Of a stretch of 64,000 nt of DNA, positions 17,156 through 25,765 are shown one piece after another. The notes under the pieces are model-generated. The model did not search any database, had not been told where the DNA came from, and saw nothing but the letters and a program-made list of their open reading frames with translations. Position 1 is the first letter of the stretch. Each line of letters starts with the position of its first letter. This stretch comes from Streptomyces sp. TLI_235 (GTDB taxonomy: Bacteria; Actinomycetota; Actinomycetes; Streptomycetales; Streptomycetaceae): contig NSGV01000001.1 of the NCBI GenBank assembly GCA_002300355.1, positions 4,712,001-4,776,000 of the forward strand, written 5' to 3'. The position numbers and the translations under genes were made by a program.

Positions 17156-17977
17156 TCAGATCCGCTCAAGGACCTTCGCCAGCAGCGCGCCCATCCGCTC
17201 GGCGCTGGCCTTGCCGGCCTCCAGCACCTCTTCGTGGTTGAGCGGCTCGCCGGTGATGCCGGCGGCCAGGTTGGTGACCAGGGAGATGCCGAGCACCTCG
17301 GTGCCGGCCTCGCGGGCGGCGATGGCCTCCAGGGTGGTGGACATGCCGACCAGCTCGCCACCGATCACCCGGGCCATGTTGACCTCGGCCGGGGTCTCGT
17401 AGTGCGGGCCGCGGAACTGCACGTAGACGGCCTCGTCGAGGGTCGGGTCGATCTCGCGGCACAGGGTCCGCAGGCGCTTGGAGTAGAGGTCGGTGAGGTC
17501 CACGAAGTTAGCGCCGACGATCGGCGAGTCCGCGGTGAGGTTGATGTGGTCGCTGATGAGGACCGGCTGGCCCGGGGTCCAGCCCTCGCGCAGGCCGCCG
17601 CAGCCGTTGGTGAGGACGACGATCCCGCAGCCCGCGGCGGCGGCGGTGCGGACACCGTGCACGACGGTGGCCACGCCGTGGCCCTCGTAGTAGTGGTTGC
17701 GGCCGAGGAAGATCAGGGCGCGCTTCTCGCCGATCTTCACGGAGCGGATGCGGCCGGCGTGCCCGGCGACGGCGGGGGCGGGGAAGCCCGGGAGCTCGGT
17801 GACCGGGAACTCGGCCACGGTCTCGCCCAGGGCGTCGGCGGCCGGCACCCAGCCGGAGCCCATGACGAGGGCGACGTCGTGGCGGTCGACGCCGGTCAGC
17901 TCGCGGAGGCGGTCGGCGGCGGCCCGGGCGGCGGCATAGGGGTCGGCGGAGACGACCGACTGAGGAGATGCGTTCAC
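17156..17977 (-). CDS. punA: Purine nucleoside phosphorylase
   Basis: This 273-residue trimeric-type phosphorylase splits (deoxy)inosine and (deoxy)guanosine with phosphate to give the base and (deoxy)ribose 1-phosphate. Visible active-site segments are MGSGWVP, GRNHYYEGH, TNGCGGL, the QFRGPHYETPAEV loop and the purine-binding asparagine in SLVTNLAAG. I chose GTG 17977 (VNASPQSVV); a TTG at 17995 would add six residues. The CTACGCGCGTAG palindrome lies 26 nt upstream, identical to that before deoC. The product feeds the mutase encoded next. Confidence 0.92.
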   Translation of the reverse strand: MNASPQSVVSADPYAAARAAADRLRELTGVDRHDVALVMGSGWVPAADALGETVAEFPVTELPGFPAPAVAGHAGRIRSVKIGEKRALIFLGRNHYYEGHGVATVVHGVRTAAAAGCGIVVLTNGCGGLREGWTPGQPVLISDHINLTADSPIVGANFVDLTDLYSKRLRTLCREIDPTLDEAVYVQFRGPHYETPAEVNMARVIGGELVGMSTTLEAIAAREAGTEVLGISLVTNLAAGITGEPLNHEEVLEAGKASAERMGALLAKVLERI

Positions 17978-18002
17978 AGCTCCGAGAATAGACAAGATTC
18001 GC

Positions 18003-18014
18003 CTACGCGCGTAG
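18003..18014. promoter_or_regulatory. Perfect 12-bp palindrome before the nucleoside phosphorylase gene, candidate operator
   Basis: CTACGCGCGTAG is identical to the site at 8428-8439 before deoC. It lies 26 nt upstream of the preferred GTG start of the phosphorylase. I found no third copy in the window. Confidence 0.6.
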
Positions 18015-18139
18015 ACAATCCCGCCAAGACGCGCCGGATCGTTACCGGAATCATCCGGAAATACCGTGACAGGGCGCCCGTGGACGCCCCGGTCCGTCGG
18101 ATCGCACGAGGCGGCGACGGGCCGCGCGGCGCCGGCGCC

Positions 18140-18577
18140 TCAGCAGGGACGGCGGCGCAGCTCGTGCACGTAGTCGTCGGGCGCCCCGGCGCTCTCCGCC
18201 GCGTCCGCGATCAGCCCGAGGTAGCGGGCGGCGGGCAGCCCGCCCTCGTAGTCGTTGAGCACGTACGTCCAGACCGGGATGTCGCCGTCCAGGGTGTGCG
18301 CCCGCAGCCGGATCTTGCGGTAGATGCCGAGCTGCACGCCCTCCCAGCGGTCGAGGCCCTCCTCGTCCACCGGCGAGACGTCGTAGAGCGAGACGAAGAC
18401 CTGCTCCTTCTCGTCCTCCACCACCGTCGCCAGCGAGCCCTCCCAGCCCAGCTGTTCGCCGCCGAAGGTCAGCCGCCAGCCGTCCAGCCACCCGGTGCCG
18501 CGCAGCGGGGAGTGCGGGGCGCGCCGGGTCATCTGCCGGGCGTCGAGGTTCGTGGCGTACGCGGCGTAGAGCGACAT
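18140..18577 (-). CDS. Gamma-glutamylcyclotransferase-family protein
   Basis: This 145-residue protein begins MSLYAAYATNLDARQMTRRAP, the YA-x-G/T-N-L loop that binds substrate in the gamma-glutamylcyclotransferase fold. LTFGGEQLGWEGSLATVVEDE, LYDVSPVDEEGLDRWEG and a Tyr-rich middle follow. Family enzymes release 5-oxoproline from gamma-glutamyl amines. The first loop has Thr where YGSN is common. The function is inferred from fold signature only. It is divergent from the flavoprotein gene at 18754. Confidence 0.75.
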   Translation of the reverse strand: MSLYAAYATNLDARQMTRRAPHSPLRGTGWLDGWRLTFGGEQLGWEGSLATVVEDEKEQVFVSLYDVSPVDEEGLDRWEGVQLGIYRKIRLRAHTLDGDIPVWTYVLNDYEGGLPAARYLGLIADAAESAGAPDDYVHELRRRPC

Positions 18578-18753
18578 GGGCGCCAGCCTACGGGAGAGCG
18601 CTGCCCCGGACCGGAACGGGCGTGCCCGCGACCGGTACCCGCGGGCGCGCCGCGGCGGGGCGGGAGGCCTGCCGCGGCCCGCCCGGGGCGGTGCGGGCCG
18701 GAGGCAACGCCCCCGGCGTGGATTTGGTTCCGGCATGCGGGAGAATGGTGCTC

Positions 18754-20199
18754 GTGACTCGGATCGTGATCATCGGTGGCGGACCCGGCGGATACGAGGC
18801 GGCCCTGGTGGCAGCCCAGCTCGGCGCGGAGGTGACCGTCGTCGACCGCGACGGCCTGGGCGGATCGGCGGTGCTGACGGACTGCGTGCCGTCCAAGACG
18901 CTGATCGCCACTGCCGAGGTGATGACGACCTTCGACAGCTCCTACGAGGAGCTCGGCATCATCGTCGCCGACGACACGCCGCCGCTGGCGCAGTCCGCCC
19001 GGGTGGTCGGCGTCGACCTCGGCAAGGTCAACCGACGGGTGAAGCGCCTCGCGATCGCGCAGTCCCACGACATCACCCAGGCCGTCACCCGCTCCGGCGT
19101 CACCGTGCTGCGCGGCAAGGGCCGGCTCGGCGCCGGCGGCCAGGCGGCGGACGGCTCCCGCGAGGTCGTCGTCGACCGCGAGGACGGCACCACCGAGACG
19201 GTGCGCGCCGACGCGGTGCTGATCGCCACCGGCGTGCACCCGCGCGAGCTGCCGGACGCCCAGCCGGACGGCGAGCGCATCCTCACCTGGACGCAGGTCT
19301 ACGACCTGGACGAGCTGCCGCGCGAGCTGATCGTGGTCGGCTCCGGTGTCACCGGCGCCGAGTTCGCCGGCGCCTACCAGGCGCTGGGCTCCGAGGTCAC
19401 CCTGGTCTCCAGCCGCGACCGGGTGCTGCCGGGCGAGGACCCGGACGCCGCCGAGGTGCTGGAGGACGTCTTCCGCCGCCGCGGCATGAACGTGATGAGC
19501 CGCTCGCGCGCCGAGAGCGCCAAGCGGATCGGCGACAAGGTCGAGGTCACCCTCTCCGACGGCACGGTCATCGAGGGCACCCACTGTCTGATGGCGGTCG
19601 GCTCGATCCCCAACACCGCGGACATGGGCCTGGAGGCGGCCGGGGTCGTGCTCAACGACTGGGGCCAGATCAAGGTCGACCGGGTCTCCCGCACCACCGC
19701 CCCGGGCGTCTACGCGGCGGGCGACTGCACCGGCGTCTTCATGCTCGCCTCGGTCGCCGCCATGCAGGGCCGGATCGCGATGTACCACGCGCTCGGCGAC
19801 GCGGTGCAGCCGCTCAACCTCAAGACCGTGGCCTCCAACGTCTTCACCGACCCGGAGATCGCCACCGTCGGCTACACCGCGGCCGACGTCGCCGGCGGCA
19901 AGATGGACGCCGTCGAGGTCAAGCTGCCGCTGCGCGGCAACCCGCGGGCCAAGATGCAGGGCATCAGGGACGGCTTCGTGAAGCTCTTCTGCCGCCCGGG
20001 CACCGGCATCGTGGTCGGTGGCGTGGTGGTCGCGCCGCGCGCCAGCGAGCTCATCCATTCGATCTCGCTCGCCGTGGACAACAACTTGACGGTCGAACAG
20101 GTGGCCGGCGCGTTCACCGTGTACCCGTCGCTCTCCGGTTCGACCGCGGAGGCCGCCCGCCAGCTCCACATCCGCAAGCGCGAGGGCTCGGACTCCTGA
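18754..20199 (+). CDS. LpdA-like NAD(P)H:quinone oxidoreductase without redox disulfide
   Basis: This 481-residue two-dinucleotide-fold flavoprotein has the FAD loop IIGGGPGGYEAA, the NAD loop VVGSGVTGAEFAGAY, and GVYAAGDCTG near residue 325. A dimerisation domain (VFTDPEIATVGYT) follows. In true lipoamide dehydrogenases the second helix carries CLNVGC. Here the segment is GGSAVLTDCVPSK, so the first cysteine is missing and no disulfide can form. That matches mycobacterial LpdA (Rv3303c), an NAD(P)H quinone reductase. GTG 18754 is preceded by GGGAG at 10 nt. Confidence 0.88.
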   Translation: MTRIVIIGGGPGGYEAALVAAQLGAEVTVVDRDGLGGSAVLTDCVPSKTLIATAEVMTTFDSSYEELGIIVADDTPPLAQSARVVGVDLGKVNRRVKRLAIAQSHDITQAVTRSGVTVLRGKGRLGAGGQAADGSREVVVDREDGTTETVRADAVLIATGVHPRELPDAQPDGERILTWTQVYDLDELPRELIVVGSGVTGAEFAGAYQALGSEVTLVSSRDRVLPGEDPDAAEVLEDVFRRRGMNVMSRSRAESAKRIGDKVEVTLSDGTVIEGTHCLMAVGSIPNTADMGLEAAGVVLNDWGQIKVDRVSRTTAPGVYAAGDCTGVFMLASVAAMQGRIAMYHALGDAVQPLNLKTVASNVFTDPEIATVGYTAADVAGGKMDAVEVKLPLRGNPRAKMQGIRDGFVKLFCRPGTGIVVGGVVVAPRASELIHSISLAVDNNLTVEQVAGAFTVYPSLSGSTAEAARQLHIRKREGSDS

Positions 20200-20385
20200 C
20201 CTGCCGGGCGCAGTTGGGGCGGTCGCCGCGGCGGCCGCCCTTCGCGCACCACCCGCGCGGCCGAGCGTGCGCGGAGCCGCCGGCGGCGCGAATTGTACGG
20301 TCGCGCGCCGCTCGGAGGTGAGCGTTTCCGGCTACTGGCTGCAAACGCCTGAAAGCAGACGGTCATTCAGGTTACCGTCGGTTCC

Positions 20386-21339
20386 GTGTTTGCTGCAGAA
20401 CGTCGCCAGTTGATCCTCGAAATGGTGCGCGCCAACGGAGCGGTCTCGCTCCGGGAGTTGGCCCGCGTCGTCCAGACCTCCGAAGTCACCGTCCGCCGAG
20501 ACGTCCGGGCCCTGGAGGCCGAAGGGCTGCTCGACCGCCGGCACGGCGGGGCGGTGCTTCCCGGAGGCTTCAGCCGGGAGCCCGGTTACCCGCAGAAGAC
20601 CCATCTCGCCGCGGCGGAGAAGAGCGCCATCGCCGACCTGGCCGCAGGCCTGGTCGAGGAGGGCGACGCCGTGGTCGTGGGCGCCGGCACCACCACCCAG
20701 GAGCTGGCCCGCCGGCTCGCCCGGGTGCCCGGCCTCACCGTGGTCACCAACTCGCTGCTGGTCGCCCAGGCGCTGGCGCACGCCAACCGGGTGGAGGTGG
20801 TGATGACCGGGGGCACCCTGCGCGGCTCCAACTACGCCCTGGTGGGCAGCGGCGCCGAGCAGTCGCTGGCCGGCCTGCGGGTGTCCAAGGCCTTCGTCTC
20901 GGGCAGCGGCCTGACCGCCGAGCGGGGCCTGTCCACCACCAACATGCTCTCGGCGAGCGTGGACCGGGCGCTGGTGCAGGCGGCGACGGAGGTGATCGTC
21001 CTCGCCGACCACACCAAGCTGGGTGCCGACACCATGTTCCAGACGGTGCCGACGGACGCCATCACCCGGCTGGTCACCGACGAGCAGTCCGCCGCCCAGG
21101 ACCCGACCGCCCGGGAGCTGGACGCGCTCGCCGACTGCGGGGTGCAGATCTCGCTCGCCCCGCTCGGCACGCCCGCCGAGCCGACGGTGCACAGCGGCGG
21201 CCCGGCGCACCCGATGACACCGCACCAGGCGCAGCCCGGCGGCCCGCGCCGCCCGGGCCCGCCGGGCGCCCCGCTGCCCGGCCAGCGCCGCCCCGGCCAC
21301 GCCCTGATCGCGCGCCCGCTGGCCACCGGCCGGCCCTGA
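20386..21339 (+). CDS. DeoR-family transcriptional regulator
   Basis: This 317-residue regulator has the DeoR helix-turn-helix at its N-terminus (RRQLILEMVRANGAVSLRELARVVQTSEVTVRRDVRALEAEGLLDRRHGGAV). A sugar-phosphate-binding domain follows (GDAVVVGAGTTTQELARRL; TVVTNSLLVAQALA; DHTKLGADTMF). The C-terminal 60 residues are a Pro/Gly-rich extension not normal for the family. GTG 20386 is the start. A CCTGAA/TTCAGG inverted repeat (20348-20371) lies just upstream and may be an autoregulatory site. It could control the nearby sugar-phosphate genes or the carboxylase gene; no direct evidence. Confidence 0.88.
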   Translation: MFAAERRQLILEMVRANGAVSLRELARVVQTSEVTVRRDVRALEAEGLLDRRHGGAVLPGGFSREPGYPQKTHLAAAEKSAIADLAAGLVEEGDAVVVGAGTTTQELARRLARVPGLTVVTNSLLVAQALAHANRVEVVMTGGTLRGSNYALVGSGAEQSLAGLRVSKAFVSGSGLTAERGLSTTNMLSASVDRALVQAATEVIVLADHTKLGADTMFQTVPTDAITRLVTDEQSAAQDPTARELDALADCGVQISLAPLGTPAEPTVHSGGPAHPMTPHQAQPGGPRRPGPPGAPLPGQRRPGHALIARPLATGRP

Positions 21340-21355
21340 CGGCCCGCACGACGGC

Positions 21356-21398
21356 GGACGGCCGGCCCGCACACCCGAGGGGTGCGGACCGGCCGTCC
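21356..21398. terminator. Bidirectional terminator between DeoR and carboxylase genes
   Basis: GGACGGCCGG pairs with CCGGCCGTCC, with further CCGCAC/GTGCGG pairing inside. It separates the plus-strand DeoR gene from the minus-strand carboxylase gene that stops at 21415. Confidence 0.7.
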
Positions 21399-21414
21399 GG
21401 GACGTGACGCGGGG

Positions 21415-23190
21415 TCAGTTGTCCTTGATTTCGCAGAGCGCCGCGCCGCTGCTGACGCTCGCGCCGACCTCGGCCTTCAGACCGACGATCGTGCCGGCCT
21501 TGTGGGCGTTGAGCGGCTGCTCCATCTTCATGGCCTCCAGGACGACGATCAGCTCGCCCTCCGCGACGACCTGGCCCTCCTCGACGGCGACCTTGACGAT
21601 GGTGCCCTGCATCGGCGAGGCGAGCGTGTCGCCGCTGACCGCGGAGCCCGCCTTCTTCGCGCCGACGCGGCGCTTGGCGACCTTGGTGCCGCCGCCGGCC
21701 GCCGGGGCGCTCGCGACGCCCAGCGAGGACGGCAGCGAGACCTCGATCCGCTTGCCGCCGACCTCGACGACGACGGTCTCGCGGCCCTCGGCCTCGTCAC
21801 CCTCGGCGCCCGCGCCGGCGAACGGCGGGATGGTGTTCTGGAACTCGGTCTCGATCCAGCGGGTGTAGACCGTGAACGGCGTGTCGCTGCCGTGCACCTC
21901 GGGCGCGAACGCCGGGTCGGTCACCACCGCGCGGTGGAACGGGATGGCGGTCGCCATGCCCTCGACCTTGAACTCCTCCAGCGCGCGGGCGGCACGCTGC
22001 AGGGCCTGCTGCCGGGTGGCGCCGGTGACGATCAGCTTGGCGAGCAGCGAGTCCCAGGCGGGGCCGATGACCGAGCCGGTCTCGACGCCGGCGTCCAGGC
22101 GCACGCCCGGGCCGGACGGCGGGGCGAACAGCGACACGGTGCCCGGGGCGGGCAGGAAGCCGCGGCCCGGGTCCTCGCCGTTGATCCGGAACTCGATCGA
22201 GTGGCCGCGGATCTCCGGGTCGTCGTAGCCGAGCTCCTCGCCGTCGGCGATCCGGAACATCTCGCGGACCAGGTCGATGCCGGTGACCTCCTCGGAGACC
22301 GGGTGCTCGACCTGCAGACGGGTGTTGACCTCCAGGAAGGAGATCAGGCCGTCCTGGGAGACCAGGAACTCGCAGGTGCCGGCGCCGACGTAGCCCGCCT
22401 CGCGGAGGATGGCCTTGGAGGCGCGGTACAGCTCGGCGTTCTGCTCGGCGGTCAGGAAGGGCGCGGGGGCCTCCTCGACCAGCTTCTGGTGGCGGCGCTG
22501 CAGCGAGCAGTCACGGGTGGAGACGATCACCACGTTGCCGTGGCGGTCGGCCAGGCACTGGGTCTCGACGTGCCGCGGCTTGTCCAGGTACTGCTCGACG
22601 AAGCACTCGCCGCGGCCGAAGGCGGCGACCGCCTCGCGGACGGCGGACTCGTACAGCTCGGGGATCTCCTCGAGCGTGCGGGCGACCTTGAGGCCGCGGC
22701 CGCCGCCGCCGTACGCCGCCTTGATGGCGACCGGCAGGCCGTGCTCGGTGGCGAAGGCGACGACCTCGTCGGCGCCGGAGACCGGCTCCGGAGTGCCGGC
22801 GACCAGCGGGGCGCCGGCGCGCTGGGCGACGTGCCGCGCGGTGACCTTGTCACCGAGGTCGCGGATGGCCTGCGGCGGCGGGCCGATCCAGATCAGCCCG
22901 GCCGCGATGACGGCCTCGGCGAAGTCGGCGTTCTCGGAGAGGAAGCCGTAGCCGGGGTGGACGGCGTCCGCACCGGAGTCGGCGGCCGCCTTGAGCACCT
23001 TGGCGATGTCCAGGTAGCTGGTCGCGGGGGTGTCGCCGCCGAGCGCGTAGGCCTCGTCGGCCGCGCGGACATGCAGCGCGTCCCGATCAGGCTCGGCGTA
23101 GACGGCGACGCTGGCGATACCGGCGTCCCGACACGCCCGGGCGACGCGGACAGCGATCTCTCCGCGGTTGGCGATGAGCACCTTGCGCAC
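21415..23190 (-). CDS. accA2: Acyl-CoA carboxylase alpha subunit (biotin carboxylase plus carrier)
   Basis: This 591-residue subunit joins an N-terminal biotin carboxylase (LIANRGEIAVRVARAC, HPGYGFLSENADFA, ATP-grasp loop AYGGGGRGLKV, EVNTRLQVEHPVSE) to a C-terminal biotin carrier domain. The biotinylated lysine is in VLEAMKMEQPL. It carboxylates biotin with bicarbonate and ATP for the beta subunit encoded at 26957, supplying methylmalonyl-CoA or malonyl-CoA. GTG 23190 is the start. A partly palindromic ACTACCGGCGAGTAG lies 46 nt upstream, matching the pccB promoter element. The gene corresponds to accA2 of S. coelicolor in sequence and context. Confidence 0.93.
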   Translation of the reverse strand: MRKVLIANRGEIAVRVARACRDAGIASVAVYAEPDRDALHVRAADEAYALGGDTPATSYLDIAKVLKAAADSGADAVHPGYGFLSENADFAEAVIAAGLIWIGPPPQAIRDLGDKVTARHVAQRAGAPLVAGTPEPVSGADEVVAFATEHGLPVAIKAAYGGGGRGLKVARTLEEIPELYESAVREAVAAFGRGECFVEQYLDKPRHVETQCLADRHGNVVIVSTRDCSLQRRHQKLVEEAPAPFLTAEQNAELYRASKAILREAGYVGAGTCEFLVSQDGLISFLEVNTRLQVEHPVSEEVTGIDLVREMFRIADGEELGYDDPEIRGHSIEFRINGEDPGRGFLPAPGTVSLFAPPSGPGVRLDAGVETGSVIGPAWDSLLAKLIVTGATRQQALQRAARALEEFKVEGMATAIPFHRAVVTDPAFAPEVHGSDTPFTVYTRWIETEFQNTIPPFAGAGAEGDEAEGRETVVVEVGGKRIEVSLPSSLGVASAPAAGGGTKVAKRRVGAKKAGSAVSGDTLASPMQGTIVKVAVEEGQVVAEGELIVVLEAMKMEQPLNAHKAGTIVGLKAEVGASVSSGAALCEIKDN

Positions 23191-23235
23191 TGTGGCTCCC
23201 TTCTTGAACCTCGTTGAGTCTAGGGATCTAAGGGC

Positions 23236-23250
23236 ACTACCGGCGAGTAG
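23236..23250. promoter_or_regulatory. Candidate operator before accA2
   Basis: ACTACCGGCGAGTAG (complement CTACTCGCCGGTAGT) lies 46 nt upstream of the accA2 start. It matches elements before pccB (28621-28635) and the acyl-CoA dehydrogenase (57454-57469). The consensus on the opposite strand is CTACTYRNCGGTARY. Confidence 0.55.
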
Positions 23251-23415
23251 TCCCTGGTGGTGAGCTAGCCCACACGGAGCGTCACCCGATTTCGTGATCG
23301 CGCGACCACGCAGCGGCAGACACCGCTGGTAGGGACGCTACGCGTCGCGGCCGCGCGGGGCCCGCGGCGCCCCGGGGAGGGCGTCGCGGGTCCGTGGCCT
23401 TCGCCACACCGGAGG

Positions 23416-24153
23416 TCAGGCGGCCGCGACCGCCACCGGCCGGGTGGTCGCCTTGGCGGTGACCTCCGCGGCGAGCTCGACCACGTCCGGCCCGTACGCG
23501 CCGGGGTTGACCACCTTCAGCACCAGGACGAACGTGCTGTCGGTGCCGTGCCGCCGCGCCAGGGCGTGGTGGTTGGCCGCCAGGTAGCGGACCGCCGCGT
23601 GGTTGGACGTGGAGGTCTGACCCGATATCAGGAAGACCGGCCGGTCGCCCGATCCGGCGTGCACCCTGGCCAGCAGGGCGTACACCGGGACACCCTCCGG
23701 CACCGGCCGGGTGAGCGGGAACTCCTCGTCACCCACCGTGATGCTCAGGTCGGTGTCCCCCGCGGCGGCGGTCACCCCGGGCAGCCAGGACGCCAGGTGG
23801 GCGGCCGTCCGCTGGTTGCTGGACGGCCCGCCGAGGCAGAACTCCGCCTTGGCGCCGAGCCCTTGGCGCACCTGGTCGTGCGCCACGATCTCGGCCCGCG
23901 CCCCGCACTCGCGCACCAGGGCGGCGAGCTCCATGAGCGCGTACACGTCGTTGCGGGCCACGGCCGTGGAGGCCCGCGACCCGGCATCCCGGTTGACCAC
24001 CAGGAGGCACTCGGTGCCCTCCGGCATGCCGAAGAACCGCTGGGTGCGCTCCAGGCGGCGCCGGCGGCGCGCGGTCTGGGCGATCCAGCCGATGCCCGCG
24101 CTGATGGCGGAGGCCACCAGTCCGAGCACCACGTTGAGGACGCTGTCGGTCAT
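23416..24153 (-). CDS. Uncharacterised membrane-anchored protein
   Basis: This 245-residue protein has one N-terminal transmembrane segment (VLNVVLGLVASAISAGIGWIA) and an arginine-rich stop-transfer. The cytoplasmic domain of about 200 residues has alternating hydrophobic strands and helices: ECLLVVNRDAGS, NDVYALMELAALVRECGARAEIV, EFCLGGPSSNQRTAAHLASW, VYALLARV and PVFLISGQTSTSNHAAVRYL. The GGPSSN and GQTSTSNHAAVRYLA segments look like conserved ligand-binding loops in a Rossmann-like fold. I know similar uncharacterised proteins from streptomycetes but no function. It sits between the carboxylase alpha gene and an alpha/beta hydrolase. Confidence 0.65.
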   Translation of the reverse strand: MTDSVLNVVLGLVASAISAGIGWIAQTARRRRRLERTQRFFGMPEGTECLLVVNRDAGSRASTAVARNDVYALMELAALVRECGARAEIVAHDQVRQGLGAKAEFCLGGPSSNQRTAAHLASWLPGVTAAAGDTDLSITVGDEEFPLTRPVPEGVPVYALLARVHAGSGDRPVFLISGQTSTSNHAAVRYLAANHHALARRHGTDSTFVLVLKVVNPGAYGPDVVELAAEVTAKATTRPVAVAAA

Positions 24154-24404
24154 CCCCCGCTCCTTCCGGCCGACGGCTGCGTCAGCCTATCGGGGGACGG
24201 TACGGGGCCGGGCTGGCCCGCCGCGACAGTTGTTCGCCCCCGGTTCTGTCCGATTCCGCAGGGCGCCGACCGGAGTGCCTCGTTCCGCTCCACTCGACCG
24301 CGACCGGGTATTGGTATGGACCATTGACGGCTCCGGTGGCTCCCCCTAGCGTGACGCCGCGTCGGGCGGCGGCCGGCCGCCCCCGCCCCAGGGGAGTCGA
24401 TGTG

Positions 24405-25147
24405 ATGCGGAGCACCACGGCGGTACGGCTCGCGGCCGCGCTGGCCGCAGTCGCGGCGCTGGCGGGCTGCGAGTCCGCCGGAGGCGCTCCCGCGCCCGCC
24501 GCCGCGAGCAGCCCGGCGAGATACGGCTGCCTCACCGAGGAGCAGGCCGCCAAGGGCTCGGTCCCCGTCGACGGGCTCTCCCCGGTGGAGGCCTACTACC
24601 GCGACTCCGACGCCGGCGGCGCGAAGACCGCCGTCGTCCTCTCGCACCAGAACGGCGGCAGCCTCTGCGACTGGATCCCCTACCTGGACGCCTTCGCCGG
24701 GGCCGGGTACGCGGTGCTGCCCTACACCGCCAACGGCACCGTCTCCGACACCATCGAACAGGTGGCGGGCTACCTCAAGGCCAAGGGGATCGCCCGGCTC
24801 GTCCTGGTCGGCGCCTCCAAGGGCGGCACCGGTTCGCTGGTGGCCGGCTCGCTGCCGGACCTGCCCGTGCCGGCCGCCGCGGTGGTCTCGCTGAGCGGAC
24901 CGGAGTCCTTCGGCGGAGACGACGCGGGCACCGCCGTCAAGCGGCTCAGCGTGCCCGTGCTGTTCGCCGCCGAGGAGCACGACCAGCCGTTCGCCGACAA
25001 CGCCCGCAGCCTGCACGCGCGGCCGCCGCCACCGACAAGCAGCTGAAGATCTACCCCGGCGGCAACCACGGCGCCGCGCTGCTCTCCGACGGTGCGCTGC
25101 CCGACGTGCTGGCCTTCCTGGCCCGGACGGCACCGCCGCAGGGCTGA
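24405..25147 (+). pseudogene. Alpha/beta-hydrolase lipoprotein, frameshifted near the 3' end
   Basis: ATG 24405 (GGGGAG at 8 nt) opens a lipoprotein signal whose lipobox is ALAGC (cleavage before the Cys of CESAGG). An alpha/beta-hydrolase core follows with the nucleophile elbow LVGASKGGTGSL and VVSLSGPESFGG. The frame ends at 25046 in HARPPPPTSS. In another frame from 25022 the natural continuation is clear: AAATDKQLKIYPGGNHGAALLSDGALPDVLAFL to TGA at 25145. It contains the expected catalytic histidine in GGNHG. A single base appears to be missing around 25018-25022 in a GC run. This is either a recent disabling mutation or a sequencing error. Confidence 0.8.
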
Positions 25148-25165
25148 GCCGGGGCGGGGTGCGGG

Positions 25166-25765
25166 TCAGACCCAGAGGTCGGTGATCCGCACGCCCAGGT
25201 CGGCCAGCAGCCGCCGCAGCAGCGGCAGCGACAGGCCGATCACATTGCCCGAGTCGCCGTCGATGCCCTCCACGAACGGGGCCGAGCGGCCGTCCAGGGT
25301 GAACGCCCCGGCCACGTGCAGGGGTTCGCCGGAGGCGATGTACGCGGCGATCTCCTCGTCGTCCGGGGTGCCGAAGCGGACGGTGGTCGAGGCGGTCGCC
25401 GACGACTGCCGGCCGGTCGCCGTGTCGACGACGCAGTGGCCGGTCTGCAGCACGCCCGCCCGGCCGCGCATCGAGCGCCAGCGCTCCAGCGCCTCGGCGG
25501 CGTCCGCGGGCTTGCCGAGCGCCTGCCCGTCGAGCTCCAGCACCGAGTCGCAGCCGATCACCAGTTCGCCGCCGGTGAGGCCGGCCGCCACCGTCTTGGC
25601 CTTCGCCTCGGCGAGCACCAGGGCGAGTTCGGCGGGGGTGGCGGCGCTGAGCGCGTCCTCGTCGACCCCGCTGACCCGCACCTGCGGGTCGAGGCCGGCC
25701 TGGCGGAGCAGCCCGAGCCGGGCCGGGGACGCGGAGGCGAGGACGAGGGTGCGGCGATCGGTCAT
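25166..25765 (-). CDS. Maf-family nucleotide pyrophosphatase
   Basis: This 199-residue house-cleaning enzyme hydrolyses non-canonical or unwanted nucleoside triphosphates to monophosphates. The phosphate-binding N-terminus ASASPARLGLLRQAG, the SGVDED motif, the conserved GCDSVLELDGQALGKP and the C-terminal DGDSGNVIGLSLPLL are all present. The start is ATG 25765. It is the first conserved gene upstream of the acyl-CoA carboxylase subunits, as in other streptomycetes. Maf proteins are also linked to septum control; the enzymatic role is better supported. Confidence 0.9.
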   Translation of the reverse strand: MTDRRTLVLASASPARLGLLRQAGLDPQVRVSGVDEDALSAATPAELALVLAEAKAKTVAAGLTGGELVIGCDSVLELDGQALGKPADAAEALERWRSMRGRAGVLQTGHCVVDTATGRQSSATASTTVRFGTPDDEEIAAYIASGEPLHVAGAFTLDGRSAPFVEGIDGDSGNVIGLSLPLLRRLLADLGVRITDLWV

